Assembly: GCA_023422565.1 (NCBI GenBank)
Contig: JAFAGR010000095.1
Location: 1-8,428, forward strand
DNA: 8,428 nt
Origin: Bacteroidota bacterium
GTDB taxonomy: Bacteria > Bacteroidota > Bacteroidia > Chitinophagales > Chitinophagaceae
Direction: 5' to 3'
Part shown: positions 1 to 5,435 of the stretch, one piece after another
Position numbering within the stretch: position 1 is the stretch's first letter
Layout of the letters: the number at the start of each line of letters is the position of its first letter
Notes under the pieces: model-generated
Databases searched by the model: none
Seen by the model: the letters and a program-made list of their open reading frames with translations, nothing else
Told to the model about the DNA's origin: nothing
Made by a program: the position numbers and the translations under genes

Positions 1-1502
1 GTCATAGTTTGCAGAGAAACAACCTTGTTAAACCAAACCATGTTGGGGCCGGGGCAAATAGTTATCCCTTTTATATTCTTGATGAAAGTTTTGTTGGTTA
101 CCTCTGCTGCAGGATTACTCAATCCCACACAGAGGCATTCCTTAGCGAGCACTTCTTCTTTTCTGTGAAAAAGTTCTTCATCAGGTAAGCCCATTGATTC
201 GAGTTGATTTAATTTAAGGCGCTGGTACTTTGTAGATGCAGTGCAAATGGGTTCGGTAGTGAACTCCGTGTTGAAGGAAAGATGCTTTTCCGTGCACGGG
301 CTTCCTGGCCTTCCTGATCTCAACCGCTCCTCTTTTTCAATTGCGCCCGTGTGGTCTTTTAGATAATAGAACTTTACGCCTAGAGGCGATACGTCGCTCA
401 AGATAATATCATCCTTTTTAATGGCCTGGAGCCTGGCAAGACTTGATTCGTCTACGGTCGTGGCTTCCGGCACCAAGAGGAATGGGCTTCCCCAGCCTGT
501 ACCATCTACGCAGTATTTGCGGTGTAAGAATTCTCTTTCTTCATTGGTGCCAAGGCCGCCCTGGAAAGTAATTTTTTGAATAGGTGGATACTTAAAGCAA
601 CGCCCGGTTTTCAAAAGAAGAACTTTGTTGTATTCGGTAAATGTATTTTCCAACAGTTCCTTTCTCTTTTCACTGAATTCTTCCAGTATCACTCCCATTA
701 ATTTTCCGGGCGTGGCAAAAGCATGACCACCACAATTCAAACCTGATTCAATCCTGAATTCACTCACCCAAACGCCCTTCTTTGCGAGGTACATTCCCTG
801 AATATATGCCGAGCGGTAATCACTGACTTTTACTGCAACTTTTTTCTGAAAATTTCCCTCTTCATCCGGTTGAAAGGCGGAAAATGTTGCCAGGTAATTG
901 TACAGGCGGGGATTCATTCCGGCCGAAAGAATCACAGCGGAATTGCTGAGTTTGCTTTCCGCAAATCCTCTCAGGGCGGCCAATGCGTCAGATCCTTCCG
1001 GGATGAGCGTGCCATCCTTAGCATAATTATTCCGGTCAATTTTTGTCATGATGTTTACATCAATACTGCCTGCTTTCACACCATGCCTTAGCCCTTGTTC
1101 GATCAAATGTTTTTCCTGCCGGTTTTCACACGCGCAGTATTGCTCATAAAGATTCCGGAGAAAACTGCCGGGAGGAAGCATTTCAAAATATTTTACAATC
1201 TCGCTTCCTGCAATAAATGGAAGGCCTTTTATCTTCAGAACCTGTTCGTCTACGATGCTTTTTAATAAATTCAGGTAATCAGTTATCCGCCGGTGTTTGT
1301 AACCTTCTTCACTGGTGCGAATTGCATGGAATGGAAGGTTGTTTTTCTCATAATAAAACTGGCGCATCATTTCTACCAGCCTGTCTTCCACAATTGATAC
1401 CACGGAGTTAATTCCAAACCTCGCAACCCTTGCCGGAGTATCAATGGTAAATGCCAGACCCATCACGGGAATGTGAAAGGCATGTACATCCGTATAATTC
1501 AT
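1..1502 (-). CDS. Putative FMN-dependent TIM-barrel oxidoreductase with cysteine-rich C-terminal extension (3' end cut by window)
   Basis: An open frame runs from an ATG at 1502 to the window edge, giving 500 codons with no stop, so the C-terminus is missing. I know no characterised homologue by name. The layout suggests a flavin TIM barrel of the nitronate monooxygenase/IMPDH type. An N-terminal strand reads PVMGLAF (12-18). A GLNCGGHAF segment (254-262) resembles the AGGH motif of nitronate monooxygenases. ITFQGGLGT (311-319) followed by GTGWGSPFLL (334-343) resembles the two phosphate-binding strands at the end of FMN barrels. After the barrel comes a cysteine-rich tail: C403, C420, C456-x-C458 and C483 in a CPGPN motif, which could bind metal or an Fe-S cluster (inference). 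There is no signal peptide or membrane segment, so it is probably cytosolic. It is the last visible gene of the operon facing norC, three bases behind its upstream neighbour. The CDS is certain; the fold is likely; the substrate is unknown. Confidence 0.85.
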   Translation of the reverse strand, partial: MNYTDVHAFHIPVMGLAFTIDTPARVARFGINSVVSIVEDRLVEMMRQFYYEKNNLPFHAIRTSEEGYKHRRITDYLNLLKSIVDEQVLKIKGLPFIAGSEIVKYFEMLPPGSFLRNLYEQYCACENRQEKHLIEQGLRHGVKAGSIDVNIMTKIDRNNYAKDGTLIPEGSDALAALRGFAESKLSNSAVILSAGMNPRLYNYLATFSAFQPDEEGNFQKKVAVKVSDYRSAYIQGMYLAKKGVWVSEFRIESGLNCGGHAFATPGKLMGVILEEFSEKRKELLENTFTEYNKVLLLKTGRCFKYPPIQKITFQGGLGTNEEREFLHRKYCVDGTGWGSPFLLVPEATTVDESSLARLQAIKKDDIILSDVSPLGVKFYYLKDHTGAIEKEERLRSGRPGSPCTEKHLSFNTEFTTEPICTASTKYQRLKLNQLESMGLPDEELFHRKEEVLAKECLCVGLSNPAAEVTNKTFIKNIKGITICPGPNMVWFNKVVSLQTM

Positions 1503-1505
1503 TGT

Positions 1506-1952
1506 TTAGTTTTGTTGAAGTACTTCATCGGGTGCAGACTGCCAGCATACTTTCCTGGAGCGCAGAGGTGATTTTTCCGTCATTTTAATTGAAATCAGTT
1601 TAATACAATAAATTTCACCGCTCACTGAAAGCGCGGCAGGGTTCTTCGCGTAATAATTCCGTTTGTATTTTGGTGAAGTAGAAATGAGCAAGCCGTTAAA
1701 TTGAAGGCCCCGGTTAGAAAATTTATCGTGTTGAGCGGGCAGTATGGTTCCCGAAACGTGAGGATATTGCAGCATATTTCGAATATGCAATGATTGCGGC
1801 GATGATTTAAAGATGAGTACGCCATCTTCCACATCAGTGCTGTAAAAGCAGTTGAAGCATTGCGGATGATGGTTTTCATCAATGCAACAAACTGATGCTA
1901 TTTTTTCAGACCTTAGGTAGGAGGCAATATCCTTATCCATGTTACTTGTCAT
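1506..1952 (-). CDS. PNPOx-like FMN-binding split-barrel family protein
   Basis: This 148-residue cytosolic protein has the size and sequence style of the small pyridoxamine-5'-phosphate-oxidase-like proteins (YhbP type). It opens with a short helix and a strand (IASVCCIDENHHPQCF, about 18-33), followed by FNCFYSTD, an IFKSS strand, a helix near HIRNMLQYPHVSGTI and a strand at GLQFNGLLIS. Members of this fold bind FMN, F420 or heme, and many have no known reaction, so it should not be called a true PdxH. CC at 22-23 plus C32 and C35 in its first 35 residues make that part cysteine-rich. The chosen ATG overlaps the end of the thioesterase gene by 11 bases. An alternative ATG at 1940 would start one base after that gene's stop, so the start is uncertain by four codons. 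Its stop lies three bases before the start of the next gene, which suggests translational coupling. Confidence 0.8.
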   Translation of the reverse strand: MTSNMDKDIASYLRSEKIASVCCIDENHHPQCFNCFYSTDVEDGVLIFKSSPQSLHIRNMLQYPHVSGTILPAQHDKFSNRGLQFNGLLISTSPKYKRNYYAKNPAALSVSGEIYCIKLISIKMTEKSPLRSRKVCWQSAPDEVLQQN

Positions 1953-2391
1953 TTTTTCGTTGCAGGGCTTGTTCGTACCTTAAACTTTCTTCCTCGTTTG
2001 AAGGTATAAGTGTGGGAACCGCGGCAGGCCTTCCTTCTGCATCCAGAGCCACAAAGGTGAAGTAGGCACTCGCCACTTTTTCAAGGCTTCCGTTTTCTAT
2101 TTTCTTTCGGAACGCTTCGGTATAAATTTCAATGGAAGTAGTGAAGGCGCGGGTAACATTTGATTCGATGATAATTATGTCGCCATTGCGTGCAGGAGCA
2201 TGAAAGTTCACTTTGTCAATTGAAGCCGTGACACAAATTTTTTCTGAATGTGTTTGCGATGTTACCGCTGCGGCGATATCCATCCACTGAACGAGTACTC
2301 CACCCTTTAAAATGCCTACAGGGTTTGTGTCGTTGGGACAAACCACTTCTGTTTTCGTAACCTTTGATGCGGTTGTATATTTCCCCTTCAT
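1942..2391 (-). CDS. Hotdog-fold acyl-CoA thioesterase (YciA/ACOT type)
   Basis: This 149-residue protein is a typical single-hotdog acyl-CoA thioesterase, which hydrolyses acyl-CoA to free acid and CoA in the cytosol. The N-terminal block has N23 in DTNPVGILKGG and D38 in LVQWMDIAAA; these match the conserved Asn and Asp of the YciA/BACH family active site. The strand ASIDKVNFHAP (about 56-66) and the later strands IIIIESNV and SAYFTFVALD complete the hotdog pattern. Members form trimers or hexamers. The ATG at 2391 overlaps the stop of the DGC-domain gene in an ATGA arrangement (4 bases), so the two are almost certainly co-transcribed and coupled. Nothing in the family explains why it sits opposite norC. 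Membrane-lipid or acyl-CoA turnover under NO stress is only a guess. The family call is firm; the substrate is not known. Confidence 0.9.
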   Translation of the reverse strand: MKGKYTTASKVTKTEVVCPNDTNPVGILKGGVLVQWMDIAAAVTSQTHSEKICVTASIDKVNFHAPARNGDIIIIESNVTRAFTTSIEIYTEAFRKKIENGSLEKVASAYFTFVALDAEGRPAAVPTLIPSNEEESLRYEQALQRKNDK

Positions 2392-2759
2392 ACCTTTACG
2401 TTTTCGTGTTTCGCTTCCTCGATTTCTGCGCGAAGCGTTTGCAGAATGGAGTTTGCCTGGTGCACATCAAAGTCTTCATGCTGCTTTTTTGCAACGCCCA
2501 TTTCTGTAAGCACCATATGTTTACCCGGCACTACGCCGTGCTGCGATAAACATGCTTTTACACATGCAAGCGGGCAGCCGTCGATCGCTATAATTTCCCT
2601 CCCCGAAACGGCGGTGCGCACCAGTTTCTTTACATTTCCACCGACTCCTGCAATACAACTCATCTCAGCTTGCTCACCGCGGTCTAACTGTACGGCTATG
2701 TAGTTGGCCATTTGCGCTGCTGTGGAACTTCCGGAGCAGGAATAAACGATCGGTAACAT
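2388..2759 (-). CDS. DGC-domain putative zinc-binding protein
   Basis: The 123-residue product has the signature of the DGC family (putative zinc-binding protein), named for its Asp-Gly-Cys motif. D60-G61-C62-P-L-x-C66-x3-C70 is present, with an N-terminal YSCSG (C8) and a conserved-looking SCIAGVGG (C35). These five cysteines could form a metal or redox centre; no biochemical function is established. I chose the ATG at 2759. A frame extension to a TTG at 2783 would add eight residues (MQKICQKK) but has no support and runs into the divergent promoter. It is the first gene of a four-gene minus-strand operon and overlaps the thioesterase start by 4 bases. Its start lies only 57 bases from norC, so control by the same NO- or oxygen-responsive regulators is likely (inference). 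I recall DGC proteins near nor and NsrR genes in Bacteroidota but cannot verify it here. Confidence 0.85.
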   Translation of the reverse strand: MLPIVYSCSGSSTAAQMANYIAVQLDRGEQAEMSCIAGVGGNVKKLVRTAVSGREIIAIDGCPLACVKACLSQHGVVPGKHMVLTEMGVAKKQHEDFDVHQANSILQTLRAEIEEAKHENVKV

Positions 2760-2761
2760 TT

Positions 2762-2780
2762 TTTTCTGACAAATTTTCTG
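2762..2780. repeat. Short direct repeat TTTTCTG, 12-base period
   Basis: TTTTCTG occurs at 2762-2768 and again at 2774-2780, just upstream of the DGC-gene ATG, and it interleaves with the left arm of the inverted repeat. A period near one helical turn could suit a regulator binding site, but T-rich leaders often give such repeats by chance. Confidence 0.25.
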
Positions 2781-2809
2781 CAAGATAAATAAAAAAGGAT
2801 AAATTTGTC
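2768..2809. promoter_or_regulatory. Inverted repeat in the divergent DGC-operon/norC control region
   Basis: Two perfect 9-base arms, GACAAATTT (2768-2776) and AAATTTGTC (2801-2809), face each other across 24 bases in the 57-base gap between the two operons. The arms lie 8 bases from each start codon, giving an almost mirror-symmetric arrangement. The arm centres are about 33 bases apart (roughly three helical turns), so two regulator units could bind on one DNA face. Candidate binders are the Rrf2 protein encoded behind norB or the Crp/Fnr protein at 6731. The arms do not match a canonical TTGAT-N4-ATCAA FNR box. The pattern is seen; the operator function is inferred. Confidence 0.45.
2800..2807 (+). 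promoter_or_regulatory. Possible norC -7 promoter element
   Basis: TAAATTTG matches the Bacteroidota -7 consensus TAnnTTTG at every fixed base. It lies 9 bases before the norC ATG, so transcription would start almost at the codon and give a very short leader or leaderless mRNA. No clear -33 TTTG is visible at the right distance. It overlaps the right arm of the inverted repeat, so regulator binding there would block the promoter. The match could also be chance in AT-rich DNA. Confidence 0.35.
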
Positions 2810-2816
2810 TTTTATT

Positions 2817-3221
2817 ATGAAGGCGATTTCAGAAAGTAAAAAGATTGTGGTATTTGTGGTGCTTGCCACAGGCTTTTTGGCCTATTCTTTTTTTCTATAT
2901 GCAAATCCTCCGGCTGATACTTCGTATCACGATGTTAGTGTGGCCAAAGGAAAAGTTGCGTGGCAGAAATATAACTGTAACGCCTGCCACCAGGTATATG
3001 GCCTTGGCGGATATCTTGGCCCGGATGTTACCAACGTGTACTCGAAGGGCCCGGGTTATATTAAAGCATTCCTGCAAAATGGAACGGGCATTATGCCGGA
3101 TTTTGAATTGAGTGAAGAGGAGATGAATAATCTCGTAGAATATTTCAAACATCTTGACCAATCGGGCAAGGCAGATCCACGAACTTTTAAAATTTTGCCC
3201 GATGGCAGCATCGCTCAATGA
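2817..3221 (+). CDS. norC: Nitric oxide reductase cytochrome c subunit (NorC)
   Basis: NorC is the membrane-anchored monoheme cytochrome c that feeds electrons to NorB for 2 NO to N2O. The 134-residue product has one N-terminal transmembrane helix (about 10-29) that also acts as an uncleaved anchor, placing the heme domain in the periplasm. The heme c site is C54-N-A-C57-H58, followed by YGLGGYLGPDVTN, which is typical of NorC. M93 in GIMPDF is the expected axial methionine. The ATG at 2817 is preferred; the frame extends four codons to a TTG at 2805 without support. The length is a little below the usual 150 residues. The gene overlaps norB by 20 bases, so the two subunits are translated together. 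A 9-base inverted repeat and a possible -7 element lie just upstream. Confidence 0.95.
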   Translation: MKAISESKKIVVFVVLATGFLAYSFFLYANPPADTSYHDVSVAKGKVAWQKYNCNACHQVYGLGGYLGPDVTNVYSKGPGYIKAFLQNGTGIMPDFELSEEEMNNLVEYFKHLDQSGKADPRTFKILPDGSIAQ

Positions 3222-4575
3222 GTCCAGGGAATTTCCCCGGTCATTTATAATACTTGCGTTATTTGTACTCGCATTTGGCTTGCTTGCCGGGTTAGCGGGA
3301 GGCATGCAATACGTCATCCCGGGATTTATCAAGCATCATCTTTCTTTTGAGAGGGTGCGGCCGATGCATGTGAGCGCAATGGTTTTCTGGATAATCCTTT
3401 CCGCTTCCGGAGGCGCACTCACCTATGTGCTTCAGCATAATCCCCGCGGCAGGTATTCCTTCCCGTTATTAAAACTTCAGTTTGTATTATTCAGTATCGC
3501 GCTCATTGCCATTCTGGTTTCTTATTGTTATGGTGTGTTTGGCGGGCGGGAATACTGGGAGTTTCCACCGGCAATCTCGCTGCTAATTCTTGCATCGTGG
3601 ATCCTATTTATCTTAAATTTTTTAAAGGCATTAGGAACCTGGAAAAACCAGCCGGTGTTCGTGTGGATGTGGCTCACCGGCCTCTTTTTCTTCCTGTTCA
3701 CCTTTCTGGAATCGTATCTCTGGTTACTGCCCTGGTTTGGAAATAATGTGGTGAATGACATGACCATTCAGTGGAAATCATACGGCTCTATGGTAGGCAG
3801 TTGGAACATGCTGATGAACGGATGCGCGATATTTTTGATGGATAAGATCAGTGGTACAAAAACCTATGGCCACTCTCGTATTGCCTTCCTGCTTTATTTT
3901 ACTGGATTGTTCAACCTGATGTTTAACTGGGGGCATCACATTTACACCCTTCCCACCCATGGCTACGTTAAGTATATCAGCTATGGCGTGAGTATGACTG
4001 AGTTGTTCATTCTCGGCAAGATCATTTATTCGTGGCGTTCATCCCTCAACACGGCAAAGAAATTCCTCCACCGCGCATCGTACAGATTTCTCTTTGCTGC
4101 AGACGTGTGGATTTTTGTAAACCTCACGCTAGCTATTGCCATGTCTGTTCCCGGTATTAATGTGTATACACACGGTACGCATGTAACCGTTGCGCACACC
4201 ATGGGAGCAACCATTGGTATAAACACCTTTATTCTTCTTGCGGTGGCTTATGATATATTGTCGGATAATTGCAGCGGGAAAATATTACACCCGGTAATGG
4301 TGAACAGGGGATTGATAATCTCCAATGTTTCGTTGTTTATTTTCTGGCTGTCGCTGATTATCGCCGGAGTTTTAAAAGCCAAATGGCAGATGGATGCAGA
4401 GCAGGTTCCATTCTCTTCGATGATGGCCCACCTTCACCCATATTTCATTTCTTTTGTGGTGGCCGGTTCTGCTCTTTCTGTAGGTTTGTTTATGGTGATC
4501 GTTCCACTTTTAAAGTCATATTTTGCATGTATTGCCAAAGGCGGGAGATACGTCTTTCATAAAATGACCGCATAG
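3202..4575 (+). CDS. norB: Nitric oxide reductase large subunit (NorB), variant active site
   Basis: NorB is the polytopic catalytic subunit, a heme-copper-oxidase relative with heme b, heme b3 and non-heme FeB. The product has 457 residues and about twelve hydrophobic helices. Seen: H56 in RPMHVSAM (low-spin heme b ligand), the FeB pair H245-H246 in NWGHHIYT, E267 in SMTELF (matching Pseudomonas E280), and H332 in THGTHVTVAHTMG (heme b3 ligand). Aligned from memory with Pseudomonas NorB, three usual residues differ: the FeB ligand H207 is Y194, the catalytic E211 is V198, and the second heme b ligand H349 is M334. I recall similar sequences in flavobacterial NorB, so this is probably a lineage type, not damage. 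A glutamate at 170 (FLESYLW) may compensate (inference). I chose ATG 3202, inside the end of norC, over a TTG at 3154. No norQ or norD follows; an Rrf2 gene comes 29 bases later. Confidence 0.92.
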   Translation: MAASLNESREFPRSFIILALFVLAFGLLAGLAGGMQYVIPGFIKHHLSFERVRPMHVSAMVFWIILSASGGALTYVLQHNPRGRYSFPLLKLQFVLFSIALIAILVSYCYGVFGGREYWEFPPAISLLILASWILFILNFLKALGTWKNQPVFVWMWLTGLFFFLFTFLESYLWLLPWFGNNVVNDMTIQWKSYGSMVGSWNMLMNGCAIFLMDKISGTKTYGHSRIAFLLYFTGLFNLMFNWGHHIYTLPTHGYVKYISYGVSMTELFILGKIIYSWRSSLNTAKKFLHRASYRFLFAADVWIFVNLTLAIAMSVPGINVYTHGTHVTVAHTMGATIGINTFILLAVAYDILSDNCSGKILHPVMVNRGLIISNVSLFIFWLSLIIAGVLKAKWQMDAEQVPFSSMMAHLHPYFISFVVAGSALSVGLFMVIVPLLKSYFACIAKGGRYVFHKMTA

Positions 4576-4604
4576 CACTGCAAATAAAAATTCTAAAGCA
4601 CCTG

Positions 4605-5051
4605 ATGTTTACAAAAGCCACCGAATACGCACTACGCGCTTCCATATATATTGCCGCCAACAGTTCGGAAAGTAAACGGTTAGGCATAGACGAAATTTCC
4701 GCGGCAATTGGTTCACCAAAGCCATTTACTGCAAAAGTTTTACAGGCTTTGTGCCGGAACAATGAGCTTGTCAGCTCTGTGAAGGGGCCCGGCGGCGGGT
4801 TCTATATGACGGAGCGGGCCAGGAAATTTCCCGCAAAGAAGATTATTGATGCCATGGGAGAGGGGACAGTGCTTTCAAAATGTGTGCTCGGTTTGCCGAA
4901 ATGCTCGGAAGAGAAGCCTTGCCCTATGCACCATGAATATCGTTTTATAAAGGCAAAGCTTATCCATCTTTTCGATTCCACTTCCATTGCCGAACTTGCC
5001 ACTGATTCGCGGATAAGCAAAATTTATTTGAAGGGAAGTATGCAGCGATAA
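4605..5051 (+). CDS. Rrf2-family transcriptional regulator, NsrR-like
   Basis: The 148-residue protein is an Rrf2 winged-helix regulator. The N-terminus FTKATEYALRASIYIA and the helix-turn-helix region ending in the wing K60-G-P-G-G-G-F are diagnostic. Three cysteines follow: C93-x6-C100-x5-C106, close to the C93/C99/C105 pattern of Streptomyces NsrR and the C92/C98/C104 pattern of IscR. It therefore probably binds an Fe-S cluster; next to norCB, NO sensing through cluster nitrosylation is the natural inference, with release of repression when NO is present. The gene begins 29 bases after norB with no terminator between them, so it is probably co-transcribed as a feedback loop. The inverted repeat before norC is a candidate operator. 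The family is certain; the NsrR role is likely but not proven, so no symbol is given. Confidence 0.9.
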   Translation: MFTKATEYALRASIYIAANSSESKRLGIDEISAAIGSPKPFTAKVLQALCRNNELVSSVKGPGGGFYMTERARKFPAKKIIDAMGEGTVLSKCVLGLPKCSEEKPCPMHHEYRFIKAKLIHLFDSTSIAELATDSRISKIYLKGSMQR

Positions 5052-5176
5052 AGTAGTAAAGGTCACAGAGTGGCGGGTATTTCAACTCTTTGGACGAATT
5101 CACGCCTGATTCCCGCAGACAGAATTCTCCGGATGGGAGCTTCCGGCGATTATTCCCCAATACGATGCACCATAAC

Positions 5177-5201
5177 GGCCCCATGGGCCTGTTTTAACAG
5201 G
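5177..5201. repeat. Two overlapping short palindromes
   Basis: GGCCC-cat-GGGCC (5177-5189) and CCTGTT-tt-AACAGG (5188-5201) share two bases, so as RNA the two hairpins would compete at their junction. A T-rich stretch follows at 5210-5214. They may act as a terminator for the norCB-Rrf2 transcript, but the distance of about 125 bases from the Rrf2 stop and the interrupted T-tract make this weak. Confidence 0.3.
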
Positions 5202-5280
5202 TAATTCCGCTTTTTCTCACCCCACTGATATTATCAATTTCTCCATCCATTATTCATGTTTTATCCCCCTTTCCGGTAAT

Positions 5281-5305
5281 AAAAAAGAGGATTTCAAGCT
5301 TTTTT
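5281..5305. terminator. Possible weak bidirectional terminator
   Basis: AAAAAAG (5281-5287) and CTTTTTT (5299-5305) form an inverted repeat with an 11-base loop between convergent genes, so either strand would give an A-tract, stem and U-tract. The stem is almost all A/T and therefore weak. It is listed for its position only. Confidence 0.25.
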
Positions 5306-5435
5306 TAGGTTGATTTTTATAACCGTTTTTTGATGTGGCATAAGGCAGTTCATGGTGAATGTGGTTATTATGGAGCATCGGGCGGTAAGGTTTAAGGCAA
5401 GGTGTCTTTGCACCGCTCCCGCGCATGTTTATTTC

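Larger units (their letters stand above)
5052..5435. other. Convergent intergenic region without a recognisable gene
   Basis: This 384-base gap lies between the stops of the Rrf2 gene (plus) and the membrane-protein gene (minus). I find no coding frame with a believable protein on either strand and no RNA gene. It contains two overlapping small palindromes (5177-5201), an A/T-rich inverted repeat (5281-5305) and a weak GGTG/CACC hairpin near 5401-5414. These may end transcription from the two sides, but none is a textbook terminator. Confidence 0.6.

Noticed and set aside
870..1411. Plus-strand open frames of 73 and 64 codons
   Set aside because: They lie antisense to the large minus-strand gene, whose frame is continuous and protein-like throughout.
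2760..2783. Upstream extension of the DGC protein to a TTG start
   Set aside because: The extra eight residues look like translated promoter, and a normal ATG at 2759 begins at the conserved strand.
3154..3201. Upstream extension of NorB to a TTG start inside norC
   Set aside because: The ATG at 3202 precedes the expected N-terminus and gives a normal length; the longer overlap with norC is not supported.
3218..3221. ATGA overlap at the end of norC as the norB start
   Set aside because: That ATG is not in the norB frame.
4960..5184. 74-residue minus-strand open frame at the end of the Rrf2 gene
   Set aside because: It mostly mirrors the Rrf2 coding strand and has no recognisable features.
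5226..5237. CTGAT-ATT-ATCAA as an FNR box
   Set aside because: The spacer is three bases, not four, and the site lies between convergent genes far from any promoter.
5401..5414. GGTG/CACC hairpin as terminator of the membrane-protein gene
   Set aside because: The stem has only four to five pairs and no U-tract follows on the minus strand.
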